Part shown: positions 1 to 9,475 of the stretch, in pieces | How positions within the stretch are numbered: the stretch's first letter is position 1 | Layout: each line of letters opens with the position of its first letter | Source: Bacillota bacterium | GTDB lineage: Bacteria > Bacillota > Desulfitobacteriia > Desulfitobacteriales > JAJXUE01 | Direction of reading: 5' to 3' | Length of the DNA stretch: 43,148 nt | Assembly (NCBI GenBank): GCA_021811155.1 | Contig: JAJZPO010000017.1 | Coordinates: forward strand, 1-43,148 | The notes under the pieces: generated by a model | The model's input: only the letters and a program-made list of their open reading frames with translations | Databases searched by the model: none | What the model was told of the DNA's origin: nothing | Program-made: the position numbers and the translations under genes

Positions 1-126
1 CGCGCACATTTATTAGTAAAGTCTGGCAATCCGCTCCCTGTACTTAACTAGACTCATCCCCTTACTCTCTATTATTTTGCCGTTAAACCTTTTATGTCAT
101 GCCAGAGCGAAATTACTTTCCTGAGG

Positions 127-161
127 CAAAAAAATCCTCCCTGCGCAGGGAGGATTTTTTT
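127..161 (-). terminator. Intrinsic terminator of the hdr/flox-like operon
   Basis: Perfect palindrome AAAAAAATCCTCCCTGCGCAGGGAGGATTTTTTT directly 3' of the last gene (stop at 167). Confidence 0.9.
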
Positions 162-166
162 GGCGC

Positions 167-1015
167 TTAATACTCAGGCGGCATGTTTTGCAGCTGGGCC
201 AGGGTAAACACAGGGCCGTCCAGGCAGACGAAACAGCTGCCGATATTGCAGCGGCCGCATTTGCCGACCCCGCATTTCATGCGCATTTCCAGGGTAGTGA
301 TGATGTTTTCATTCTTAAAGCCCAATTTGGCCAGGCTCTGGAGGCAGAATTTGATCATGATCGGCGGTCCGCACAGGACGCAGACCTTATCCCCTTCGGG
401 CGAGGGAGCCATCTGCTCAATGAAGGCAGGGACAAAACCCACATTACCCTTCCAGTCATCATCGCCCCGGTCCACAGTCAGGTCAACCCTCATGCCGGGC
501 ACCTTGGGCCAGTTCTCAAACAGGTCTTCCTTGAATACCAGATCGGCCGGAGAGCGGGAGCCGTAGATAACCTGAAGGTTGCCGAAGGCGCCGCGGTTTT
601 CCACCGCATAGTTGATCAGGGAGCGCACCGGGGCCAGGCCGATGCCGCCGCCGATAAACAAAATATCCTTGCCTTTGCAGAAGTCGAGGGGAAAGCCGTT
701 GCCATAAGGTCCGCGCACGGCTACGGTCTGGCCCACTTCAGCCTCATGCAGGGCGTCTGTCAGGACACCGGTTTTCTTGATGGAGAACTCCAGGTGGTTC
801 GGACCCTGGGTGGTGATGGAAAACATGGCTTCACCCACGTTGAGGATGGAGAGCATCCCCAACTGGCCGGGTGCGGGGGTGAAAGGCTTTTCCCCGTCCA
901 GAGCGCTCACATGGAAGGTCTTGACATCAGGCGTTTCAGTGACAATCTTGGTGATTTTACCTGCGACAGGTACCAGAGGGGAGACCGGGTTTTCAGCCCG
1001 CAAAACTTGCGTCAT
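167..1015 (-). CDS. FAD/NAD(P)-binding oxidoreductase with C-terminal 2Fe-2S cysteine cluster (FloxA / AsrB-like)
   Basis: GGGIGLAPVRSLI nucleotide-binding motif, C-terminal CGVGKCGRCNIGSCFVC; in operon with hdr genes. Confidence 0.85.
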   Translation of the reverse strand: MTQVLRAENPVSPLVPVAGKITKIVTETPDVKTFHVSALDGEKPFTPAPGQLGMLSILNVGEAMFSITTQGPNHLEFSIKKTGVLTDALHEAEVGQTVAVRGPYGNGFPLDFCKGKDILFIGGGIGLAPVRSLINYAVENRGAFGNLQVIYGSRSPADLVFKEDLFENWPKVPGMRVDLTVDRGDDDWKGNVGFVPAFIEQMAPSPEGDKVCVLCGPPIMIKFCLQSLAKLGFKNENIITTLEMRMKCGVGKCGRCNIGSCFVCLDGPVFTLAQLQNMPPEY

Positions 1016-2013
1016 GCCAACTCAACCTCCCTTATCTGTTTAATTATATTGGTGATGTCAATGTTAACGGGGCACTTGCTCAGGCAGCGTCCGCAGCCGG
1101 TGCAGAGCAGATCGCCGTAGCGCTCGGGGAAGTACTGCAGCTTATGCAGGAAGCGGTTGCGCACACGCTCTTTTTTGCTGGGCCTGGGGTTGTGGCCGCC
1201 GGCCATGCGGGTATACTCGGAGAACATGCAGGAGTCCCAGCAGCGGAAATTAAAGCCCTGGTTGCCTGCAACCCGGCCTGAAATGTCAAAGCAGTGGCAG
1301 GTTGGGCACAGGTAGGTACAGGCGCCGCAGCCCAGGCATTTCTTGGACACTTCTTCCCACAGGGGATGGTCAAACATCTGCTGCAGTTTTTCCGTGATTC
1401 CTTCCACATTGGGGTTGAGGGCGAATTCAGCCACAGCAGGCAGCTGGACATCAGCCTCGTTGAAGAAGGAAGCGTATTTCTGCAAGAAGGCTTCCCCGTT
1501 CTCTGACTTGCCTGCTGCTCCATACTCGGAGCCAAGGTCAAACAGATGCACATCCACCGCATCAGCCTCCTGGGGATTGACCCCCATGGACTGGCAGAAA
1601 CAGGTGGGCTCTGCGGGGCCGTTGCAGCCGATGGAAACCAGGAAAGTGCGGTCCCGTTTGCTCTGATAAAATTCATCCACAAAACCCTTGGTCAGAAACA
1701 CGTGGTCCAGTTCATGGATGCTTTTAACGTCGCAGGGGCGGACGCCGAACAGCATTTGGTGTTTTGGCGCTTCCAAAACTGTCTCCAGGCTGCCCGCCAT
1801 GCCGTCTGTTGTAAACTTGTACATCTTCTCGGTTTGCGGGAAAAACACATCTTTGGGGGGCAGCAGGGTCCTGCCGTCAAAGGAGGCCTGGCTCCCCGGG
1901 GTATAGGGAGCAAACTTGCTGGCCCCGTCACCGGAAGTTGGAACCAGGAGATTGAATTCCTTGGCTATTTCATCGAGCAGCGCGGAAACTTTTGACTTTG
2001 CAATAGTTTTCAC
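1012..2013 (-). CDS. 4Fe-4S dicluster protein (FloxB / AsrA-like)
   Basis: CLGCGACTYLCPTCHC and CTGCGRCLSKCPVNI motifs; overlaps the next gene by 4 nt. Confidence 0.82.
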   Translation of the reverse strand: MKTIAKSKVSALLDEIAKEFNLLVPTSGDGASKFAPYTPGSQASFDGRTLLPPKDVFFPQTEKMYKFTTDGMAGSLETVLEAPKHQMLFGVRPCDVKSIHELDHVFLTKGFVDEFYQSKRDRTFLVSIGCNGPAEPTCFCQSMGVNPQEADAVDVHLFDLGSEYGAAGKSENGEAFLQKYASFFNEADVQLPAVAEFALNPNVEGITEKLQQMFDHPLWEEVSKKCLGCGACTYLCPTCHCFDISGRVAGNQGFNFRCWDSCMFSEYTRMAGGHNPRPSKKERVRNRFLHKLQYFPERYGDLLCTGCGRCLSKCPVNIDITNIIKQIREVELA

Positions 2014-2027
2014 TCTCTACACCTCCT

Positions 2028-2906
2028 CTACATGAATTTCTCTGGGTCATCCAGTTTATAGTGACCGAGAGGAGGGCGGTCCTCCAGGTTCAAACCGGCG
2101 TCATAGGAACCGAAGAGTTCGTTCAGGTCCTTGATTATCTTGCGGTTGATGTCCATGAGAGGCAGTCCCATGGGACAAACCCGCTCGCATTCGCCGCACT
2201 CGATGCAGCGTCCGGCCACGTGCATGGCCCGGGTTATATTGAACATCTGGTTTTCCTGCAGGTTGTTCTGCTTGCCCAGCCAGTTGAGGCCGTTGGCGTC
2301 AAAGGCACACTCCCGGCAGTTGCAGGCCGGGCAGACATTGCGGCAGGCGTAGCAGCGGATACACTCAGAGAACAGTTTGCCCCAGCGCTCATACTTTTCG
2401 TCCGCCCCTTTGGCTTCCAGGGCTTCGACTCCGGCGAAGCGGTTGGGAACCTCTCTTGCCGGTACAGGATCACCTAAGAGCTGGTCGTAGATTACGGGAT
2501 TTGGGGTAGCGCAGCTTTGGCATTTGGCCAGAAGAGGGAGGCTTGCCGTATCCTGAGCCGCACCGGTTTTCGGCGCTTCCTTCATGCCAGGGCAGGGAAT
2601 GCCGATGAGATAGACTTTTTCCCGCTTGACCTGATTGTCCTGAAGCAGACGGTTTACAGCCCTGGCGTCGCACCCTTTGACAAACACTGCTATTTTGCCG
2701 TCAGCATTTCTGTAATCCAGGAGGTACTTGGCCAGGTTGTTGGCGCAGAACTCATCAAAAACCAACCGGTCTGCTTGCTCAGGCTTGCTGATGAACGCCG
2801 GGGTGGAGTTGTACCAGAAGGTACCTTTCTCCCAACCGATGACGGTTTCCACTTCCCCTTTTTCCAGCAATTCCTTGGCGGCAGCCCGCATCTTTTCTGT
2901 TATCAC
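2028..2906 (-). CDS. 4Fe-4S dicluster protein (FloxC-like)
   Basis: CIRCYACRNVCPACNCREC and CIECGECERVCPMG motifs. Confidence 0.8.
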   Translation of the reverse strand: MITEKMRAAAKELLEKGEVETVIGWEKGTFWYNSTPAFISKPEQADRLVFDEFCANNLAKYLLDYRNADGKIAVFVKGCDARAVNRLLQDNQVKREKVYLIGIPCPGMKEAPKTGAAQDTASLPLLAKCQSCATPNPVIYDQLLGDPVPAREVPNRFAGVEALEAKGADEKYERWGKLFSECIRCYACRNVCPACNCRECAFDANGLNWLGKQNNLQENQMFNITRAMHVAGRCIECGECERVCPMGLPLMDINRKIIKDLNELFGSYDAGLNLEDRPPLGHYKLDDPEKFM

Positions 2907-3385
2907 TCCACATCCCTCATCTTCCTGTTTGGCCCTAGGGCCTTAATGTCCTCGGTCATCTGGGTGACTACTTGCTGGAACTTGGGTCCTTCCGAGCCGG
3001 AAATCCAGCGGGCCTGGAAGCGGCGCGGGTCCATACCCATGTACTCCAGCAGGCGCTGCATCAGGAGAAAACGCCGCCGGGTGAAATAGTTGCCGGTGGA
3101 ATAATGGCAGTCCCCAGGATGGCAGCCGGCCACCAGAACGCCGTCAGCGCCCCGCTGAAAAGCGCGGATCACAAACTGGGGGTTCACCCTGCCTGAGCAA
3201 GGCACCCGGATCAACCGGATGGAAGGAGGATACTGAAGGCGGGAGAGACCGGCCAAATCAGCGCCGGCATAGGTGCACCAGTTGCAGGCGAAGCCGACAA
3301 TTCTAGGCTCCCACGGTTGGGGAGCAGCCTCCGGCGAAGCTGTGACCTCCTGGGATTTTGGCAGAGCTTCTGTGTTTAGAGACAT
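2903..3385 (-). CDS. Hydrogenase iron-sulfur subunit, MvhD/FloxD family
   Basis: VGFACNWCTYAGADLAG...RVPCSGRV...GCHPGDCHY family signature. Confidence 0.9.
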   Translation of the reverse strand: MSLNTEALPKSQEVTASPEAAPQPWEPRIVGFACNWCTYAGADLAGLSRLQYPPSIRLIRVPCSGRVNPQFVIRAFQRGADGVLVAGCHPGDCHYSTGNYFTRRRFLLMQRLLEYMGMDPRRFQARWISGSEGPKFQQVVTQMTEDIKALGPNRKMRDVE

Positions 3386-5355
3386 ACTGCTTCCACCTCC
3401 GCGAGAATTTGTTCATTGGTAAAGCCAAGCAGGTTGAGGCAGCCGGCCCGGCAGGCAACCGTACAGGCGCCGCAGCCCTGGCAGAGGGACTTGTTGACCG
3501 CAGCCACCTGGCGCTCCGCCATCTTGCCGCCGACACGCTCGGTAATAAGCTTGGCGTCAATGGCTTTATAGGGACAGATCCCTTTACAAATCATGCAGCC
3601 TGAGCAGCGGGATTCATCCACGTTGGAAACAATGGCGTCACTTTCCATTTGAGTTTTGGACAAAAGTCCAATGGCCTTCGACGCGGCTGCGCCGGCCTGG
3701 GCCACCGAGTCCGGAATATCCTTCGGGCCCTGGCACGCTCCGGCCAGGAAAACTCCGGCTGTGTGGGTTTCCACCGGACGCAGTTTCGGGTGGGCTTCTG
3801 TAAAGAAGTTGTCTTTGTCATAGGAGATGCCCAGAGTCCTGGCCAGATCCCCCGCATCCTCCCGGGCCACCATGGCATTAGCCAGGACTACCATGTCGGC
3901 TTCGATTTCCACCGGGCGCCCGATGAGGGAGTCTTCACCCCGGACCACCAGCTTATCGCCCTTCTGGTAAACCTTGGAGACGCGGCCCCTGATGTACTGG
4001 GCTTCGTACTCTTCAGCGGTACGCTTATAGAATTCTTCATAGCCTTTGCCCGGGGTCCGCACGTCCATATAGAAGATATAGGACTTGGAGCCGGGAATCT
4101 TTTCATGCACCAGGGTCGCGTGCTTGGCGGTGTACATACAGCAGGTGCGGGAGCAGTAGCTCTTGCCCTTGGCCTCGTCCCTGGAGCCTACGCATTTGAT
4201 AAACACCACGGTCTCTGGAATCTTGTGGTCAGAGGGCCGCTTGATTTTGCCCATGGTCGGCCCGGAAGCATTGATCAGCCGTTCGAAGTGCAGGCCTGTA
4301 ATCACATCCGGGTATTTACCGTAGCCATACTCACCGTAGACGCTGTGGTCAAACTGGTTGAAGCCTGTTGCGACTACGATTGCCCCGTACTTTTCTGTGA
4401 TCAGTTCGTCCTGCTGCTCATAATCCACGGCGCCCGTGGGGCAGACCTTCTGGCAGATGCCGCATTTGCCGGTTCTGAACTTGGTGCAGTTAACCCGGTC
4501 AATTACCGGTTTGTTGGGCACAGCCTGGGGAAACGGGGTGTAAATCGCTTTGCGCTTACCCAGCTGCATATCAAACTCGGAATCGACTTTGGTCGGGCAT
4601 TTCTCCCAACAGGTGCCGCAGCCGGTGCATTTGCTCATGTCGACAGAGCGGGCCTTCTTGCGGATAGTGATATCAAAATTGCCCACATACCCCTCTACCT
4701 TTTCCACTTCCGAGTAGGAGAGGATTTCGATATTGGGGTGCTGGGACGCATCCACCATTTTGGGGGTCAGAATGCAGGCCGAGCAGTCCAGGGTCGGGAA
4801 GGTTTTGTCGATCTGGGCCATGCGGCCGCCAATGGTCGGCTCTTTCTCCACGATGGTAACCGGGAAGCCTGCATCAGCAATATCCAGGGCCACCTGGATG
4901 CCGGCAATACCACCGCCGATAACCAAAGCCCGTTTGGTTATCCCAATACTCGATTTTTGCAGAGGCTCGTCTTTCACCACCTTGGCAGCGGCCTTGCGCA
5001 CCAGGTCGATGGATTTTATCGTTCCTTTTTCCTTGTCCGGGTGAACCCAGGAGCAGTGTTCGCGGATATTGGCCATCTCGAACAGGTAGGGGTTCATCCC
5101 TGCCGACTCCAGGCAGCGGCGGAAGGTCGGCTCGTGCATCCTGGGCGAACAGGAGGCGACCACGACCCGGTCCAGATTATGTTCTTTGATGGCGTCTTTA
5201 ATGACTTGTTGGCCGGGCTCGGAGCACATGTACTTGTAGTCTGTGGCGAAGACGACGTTGGGGAACTTGGCAGCCTCCTTGGCCACTCTTTCGACATCCA
5301 CAGTTCCGGCAATGTTGGAACCGCAGTGACAAACGAAAACGCCTGTTCTTCTCAT
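3376..5355 (-). CDS. hdrA: CoB-CoM heterodisulfide reductase subunit A-like FAD/4Fe-4S protein
   Basis: GVFVCHCGSNIAGTVD N-terminus, GGGIAGIQVALDIADAG FAD site, several CxxCxxCxxxC motifs. Confidence 0.93.
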   Translation of the reverse strand: MRRTGVFVCHCGSNIAGTVDVERVAKEAAKFPNVVFATDYKYMCSEPGQQVIKDAIKEHNLDRVVVASCSPRMHEPTFRRCLESAGMNPYLFEMANIREHCSWVHPDKEKGTIKSIDLVRKAAAKVVKDEPLQKSSIGITKRALVIGGGIAGIQVALDIADAGFPVTIVEKEPTIGGRMAQIDKTFPTLDCSACILTPKMVDASQHPNIEILSYSEVEKVEGYVGNFDITIRKKARSVDMSKCTGCGTCWEKCPTKVDSEFDMQLGKRKAIYTPFPQAVPNKPVIDRVNCTKFRTGKCGICQKVCPTGAVDYEQQDELITEKYGAIVVATGFNQFDHSVYGEYGYGKYPDVITGLHFERLINASGPTMGKIKRPSDHKIPETVVFIKCVGSRDEAKGKSYCSRTCCMYTAKHATLVHEKIPGSKSYIFYMDVRTPGKGYEEFYKRTAEEYEAQYIRGRVSKVYQKGDKLVVRGEDSLIGRPVEIEADMVVLANAMVAREDAGDLARTLGISYDKDNFFTEAHPKLRPVETHTAGVFLAGACQGPKDIPDSVAQAGAAASKAIGLLSKTQMESDAIVSNVDESRCSGCMICKGICPYKAIDAKLITERVGGKMAERQVAAVNKSLCQGCGACTVACRAGCLNLLGFTNEQILAEVEAVCL

Positions 5356-5368
5356 GGTTCAACCTCCT

Positions 5369-6238
5369 TTACTTCAGATTGTATTTGGCCAGGACACTGG
5401 ATGTATCAACAAAATGCTTGCGCACGCCGGTCTTGGCGGGTTTTTCCCCGAAGGCGATGGCCATCAGTTCGGTGAAATAGAAAACAGGTAGCTGGAAATT
5501 GGCATTGTCCACTTTCTTGTTGAGGTCATTCTGGCGCATGTCCAGGTTCATGAAGCAGAGCGGGCAGGCCGTGACTATGGCCTCGGCTCCTGCCGACTGG
5601 GCCATGGTCAGGATATCGTAAACCAGCTTGAGGCCGACCATTTCCCGCGCGGTGGGCAGGGACGCCCCGCAGCATTCGGTCTTAAAGGGCCAGTCCACCG
5701 CTTCTCCGCCCAAGGCGGTGACCATGTCGTCCATGGTCATGGGGTTTTCCGGGTCATCAAAACCGATGCCCACGGGTCTTACCAGGAGGCAGCCGTAATA
5801 TGCGGCGATCTTCATCCCGCCCAGGTTTTTTACCGCCAGGGACTTGATCGCGTCCAAGCCGGCTTCTTTGACAAACACTTCCAAGGCCGATTTGACTCCG
5901 ACTTTTCCTTCGTACTCCATCTCGGTCACTTCCGCCACCTTGGCCTTGGTTTCCTCACTCGACTTGACTGCAACTTCCGAGGTCTTCATCCGGTTATAGC
6001 AGCTGGCGCAGGGCGCCATTACATCCAGGCCTTCTTTTTCAGCTATGGCCAGATTGCGGGCAGGCAGGGCCAGCCCCAACAGGTGATTGGTGGTGTGCCC
6101 GGCGGATGCGCCGCAGCAGTTCCAATCCGGAATTTCTTTTAGTTCGACCCCCAGTTTCCCGGCCACCAGCTGCGAGGACATATCGTACTCTATCCCGGTG
6201 GAATGGAGGGAACACCCAGGGTAATAGGCGTATTTCAT
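5369..6238 (-). CDS. hdrB: CoB-CoM heterodisulfide reductase subunit B-like protein
   Basis: YYPGCSLHSTGIEYD, two CCG-type domains (NCCGAS, ECCGAS), CPLCFMNLD. Confidence 0.92.
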   Translation of the reverse strand: MKYAYYPGCSLHSTGIEYDMSSQLVAGKLGVELKEIPDWNCCGASAGHTTNHLLGLALPARNLAIAEKEGLDVMAPCASCYNRMKTSEVAVKSSEETKAKVAEVTEMEYEGKVGVKSALEVFVKEAGLDAIKSLAVKNLGGMKIAAYYGCLLVRPVGIGFDDPENPMTMDDMVTALGGEAVDWPFKTECCGASLPTAREMVGLKLVYDILTMAQSAGAEAIVTACPLCFMNLDMRQNDLNKKVDNANFQLPVFYFTELMAIAFGEKPAKTGVRKHFVDTSSVLAKYNLK

Positions 6239-6807
6239 TTGTGCTCACCCTCCATCTTCTCAGCCTTCTCGAACATGCGGCGCACCGCATCCCGGCCTTT
6301 GATCTTGTGCGGCAGAAGCTTCAGCTTCCCGTTGACCAGCATGGACGGCGCCACGCCGGCATCTTTAAAGGGCCGCACGGTAGCCAGGTTAAATCCGATA
6401 ACCAGCCCCGCCTCAAAAACCCGGCCATTGCTGGCCACTGACCTGAGGAACTTCTCGTTAAAGGTAGCAATTTCGTCTTCGGTCTCAAAGCCGGCCTTTT
6501 TGGCCTCGATGCGCAGGGCCTCCATCACCTTTGCCGGTTCCAGTTGGCGCGGGCAGCGGGCGGAACAAGTCTCGCACTGAGCGCAAAGCCAAATCGAATG
6601 GGATTTGAGCGCTTCCTCAGTCAGTCCCAGCTGCAGCAAGCGCATAACCTGCCGTGGCGTATAGTCCATGGCGAAAGCCACAGGACAGCCGGCAGAGCAT
6701 TTGCCGCACTGGTAGCAAGCCTTGACATCCACGCCGCTGGCTTTTCGGACCTTTTCCACAAAGTCCTTGCCCGCAGCAAGGGCGGAGGTCAGGTTAATTG
6801 GTTGCAT
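6235..6807 (-). CDS. hdrC: CoB-CoM heterodisulfide reductase subunit C-like ferredoxin
   Basis: CYQCGKCSAGCPVAFAMDYTPRQVMRLLQ and CAQCETCSARCPRQ; 4-nt overlap with hdrB. Confidence 0.92.
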   Translation of the reverse strand: MQPINLTSALAAGKDFVEKVRKASGVDVKACYQCGKCSAGCPVAFAMDYTPRQVMRLLQLGLTEEALKSHSIWLCAQCETCSARCPRQLEPAKVMEALRIEAKKAGFETEDEIATFNEKFLRSVASNGRVFEAGLVIGFNLATVRPFKDAGVAPSMLVNGKLKLLPHKIKGRDAVRRMFEKAEKMEGEHK

Positions 6808-7137
6808 GATTTACCCCCTCTTTTTAAAAAACTTGGATTAAGCCAAGTAAACTTTGCCCTTTTTTACACAAATATTCCCATGCGATTTTGGGCACAAACT
6901 CAATTTATATCTATTCTTTGCCGCAGGGCAAAATCCTCGTCTTAAGACAAATATGCCTGCACACAATAGGTATTTTAAATTATACGAAAATTTAGGCAAA
7001 ACAGGCAAACACTCGTTGACACTTTCACAAGCAGCTATGGACAAATTAATCCCAAATCCTTGTTAAATCTACAAAATTCACTACCATCTGATTCTACCCC
7101 CGGGAGGTACCTCTGCTTGGGCATTTCTGGCTGTCAA

Positions 7138-7258
7138 AGAATTCAGAACTCAGACTTGCATGCCGCTTCACGGCACCACTGATGAATGGTTCAAGAATGT
7201 CCCGCTATGCCGCATGGAATTCTGACTCCTGACTCCTGACTCCTGACCCCAGACTCAA
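7138..7258. repeat. Heptamer-type repeat locus A
   Basis: attcagaactcagacttgcatgccgcttcacggcaccactgatgaatg ... ggaattctgactcctgactcctgactcctgacc; shares CATGCCGCT-C-C-GCACCACTGA-GAATG with 27902-27931. Confidence 0.75.
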
Positions 7259-8256
7259 CCCAGTAGTTCATGCACCTTCTCCAGCTTCTCCCGTATCGGC
7301 AGGGAGTAGGGGCATTTGTCCTCACATTGGCCGCATTTGGTGCAGGCCGAAGCCTTAACCGTTGAAGCTTCATACCTTTCTTTGGCCCATTGGTGCAAAT
7401 CGTATCTCGAATAGTACCCTTCGAAGAGAAACATGTTTGTGATGTTAATCCCGGCCGGGCACGGCTGGCAGTACTCGCAGCGGCGGCAGAAGTCCTGTCC
7501 CAGCCCCGCAATATCCCTGTTCAACCCCTCGGTCTCCTCAGGCGTAAGGGGACGGATGTCCCGGGCCAGTCTTGCATTCTGCTCCACCTGCACCAGCCGG
7601 TCCATGCCCGGAATAACCACTCCCAGCCGCTGCGCCAAAAGAAAGCGCAGGGCGGGTTCAGCCTCACGGATAGCGCCGCCGGCCAGGGGCTTCATGATGA
7701 TGATTCCCAGCCTTAACTCTCGGGCAAGTCCTATCAGTTCCGCTTTGTTTTCCTGTTCCAGGTAGTTATAAGGAAACTGCACGCTGGTAAAGGGAAACTC
7801 TTTCAAGGCCTTAAGCAGCAGTTCCGGCCGGTGCCCGGTAATGCCGATATGGCCGATCTTTCCGGCTCTCTGTGCCAATACCAGGGACTCTAACCCTCCT
7901 TTGGAAGAGAGCAAGGTTTGGAGTTCTTCCTCGCTGCGCACGTTATGACACTGGTAAAGGTCGATGTAGTCTGTGCCAAACTGCCTGAGGCTGATCTCAA
8001 TGTCCTCTGCCATCTCCGCGGCGGTGCGGGCCATGGTCTTGGTGGCCAGAACCACCTTATCCCGTTTACCTTTAATGCCGAGGCCTATCTTATGCTCACT
8101 GTCCGTGTAAGCCCTGGCCGAGTCAAAAAAGTTGATGCCTTGTTCAACCGCCCGGGCCACAATCTCAGCGGCTTCCTCTTCCGTGTTGCGCTGCAGCGGA
8201 ATACCGCCAAATCCCACCGGAAAAAGACTAAGTCCGGTTTGGCCAAAATCTATCAT
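7255..8256 (-). CDS. Aldo/keto reductase with C-terminal 4Fe-4S domain
   Basis: AKR fold motifs (NFFDSARAYTDSEHKIG, GITGHRPE), C-terminal CRRCEYCQPCPAGI and CTKCGQCEDKCPY. Confidence 0.9.
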   Translation of the reverse strand: MIDFGQTGLSLFPVGFGGIPLQRNTEEEAAEIVARAVEQGINFFDSARAYTDSEHKIGLGIKGKRDKVVLATKTMARTAAEMAEDIEISLRQFGTDYIDLYQCHNVRSEEELQTLLSSKGGLESLVLAQRAGKIGHIGITGHRPELLLKALKEFPFTSVQFPYNYLEQENKAELIGLARELRLGIIIMKPLAGGAIREAEPALRFLLAQRLGVVIPGMDRLVQVEQNARLARDIRPLTPEETEGLNRDIAGLGQDFCRRCEYCQPCPAGINITNMFLFEGYYSRYDLHQWAKERYEASTVKASACTKCGQCEDKCPYSLPIREKLEKVHELLG

Positions 8257-8541
8257 GCTGTCGTCCCTTTCTGTGCTTTGAAACAGCCACCAATTTTAAT
8301 TTTATGCTTAGATTGTCAAACCTTCAACCCCAATATTCTGAATGAGTCACCCGGGGACGGTGTGCACCTATGACCTTTGTTAAAGTGAAACCGGAAAGGC
8401 CATGAAAGACTCCCTTCTTCCGTTGTAACCTGAGTAAATGGGCCGGGTCTATACTCACCGAACAGAGCATAAGTCTTTACGAAAAACATTTTCTGGTTTG
8501 TATACCCTCCCAGCATTTGACCCCGGACAGGAGGACATCTT

Positions 8542-9468
8542 ATGAGCATGTTTTTAGGCTTTGCCCTTGGGTTGGGCTTGCTCTTCTGGGGCATGCGGCT
8601 GCTGAAAACAGGCTTGGAAAACGCCGCGGGCACCAGGTTCACCGCCGTACTGCAGAAACTCACCACCAACCCGGTGTCCGGGCTGCTCACAGGTACTGCT
8701 GTCACTGCCCTGATCCAGTCCAGTACCGCCGTCACCGTCTTTTCCATCAGCCTGGTCAACGCCGGGCTCTTGTCCTTTGAACAGACTCTCGGCATCATCC
8801 TGGGGACCAACATCGGCTCTACGGTAACCGCCCAGTTGATGGCCTTCGACCTGGGGGCAATGGCTGTACCCGCCGCTGCTGTGGGCGGAATCCTCTTTAT
8901 CTTCAGCAAAAAAGGCTGGCGCTGGGCCGGCTTGGGGCTTGTCGGTTTCGGGCTGGTTTTTCTGGGCATCGACGCCATGGGCCAGGCCCTGCGTCCTTTG
9001 GGCAGTTCGCCCCAATTCAGCCAATTTCTCCGGCGCCTGGGAGACAACCACCTTCTGGGCATCCTGGCCGGGGCAACTTTGGCCGGGCTCATTCACAGCA
9101 GCGGTATAACCACCGGGATGGTCATTGTCCTGGCTTCCCAGAACCTGGTCACCCTGCCCACAGCTATCGCCATCGTGCTTGGGGCCAATATGGGCACCTG
9201 CGTCACGGCCCTGTTGGCATCCATTGGGGGGGATACGGGCGCCAAAAGGGTTGCAGTTTCCCATCTCTTGCTCAATGTCCTGGGAGTAGCCGCTTTCTAC
9301 CCCATCCTAGGTCCCTTTGCGGCTCTGACCTCCTGGCTGGCCCATGACCTGGGCCGGCAGGTGGCCCATGCTCATACTTTGTTTAATGTTGTCTCATCCC
9401 TGATTATCCTGCCTGCAGTCAGGCCCTTTGCCAAGCTGATCTGCCTCTTGGTGCCCTCCAGGGGATAG
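8542..9468 (+). CDS. Na/Pi cotransporter family protein (short, no PhoU-like tail)
   Basis: Duplicated QSSTAVTV/HSSGITTG and GTNIGSTVTA/GANMGTCVTA motifs; RBS aggagg. Confidence 0.88.
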   Translation: MSMFLGFALGLGLLFWGMRLLKTGLENAAGTRFTAVLQKLTTNPVSGLLTGTAVTALIQSSTAVTVFSISLVNAGLLSFEQTLGIILGTNIGSTVTAQLMAFDLGAMAVPAAAVGGILFIFSKKGWRWAGLGLVGFGLVFLGIDAMGQALRPLGSSPQFSQFLRRLGDNHLLGILAGATLAGLIHSSGITTGMVIVLASQNLVTLPTAIAIVLGANMGTCVTALLASIGGDTGAKRVAVSHLLLNVLGVAAFYPILGPFAALTSWLAHDLGRQVAHAHTLFNVVSSLIILPAVRPFAKLICLLVPSRG

Positions 9469-9475
9469 TTGTTTT

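Noticed and set aside
188-1120. 310-aa plus-strand ORF
   Set aside because: Antisense to the FAD/NAD oxidoreductase; no recognisable motifs
3649-5475. 608-aa plus-strand ORF
   Set aside because: Antisense to hdrA, which has clear family motifs; a high-GC codon-bias shadow ORF
6808-7100. Possible Rex or other redox-regulator operator upstream of hdrC
   Set aside because: Only loose TTGTG/CACAA-like matches, no properly spaced palindrome
8316-9264. Minus-strand ORFs of 258 and 236 aa
   Set aside because: Antisense to the Na/Pi cotransporter gene, which has family motifs and an RBS
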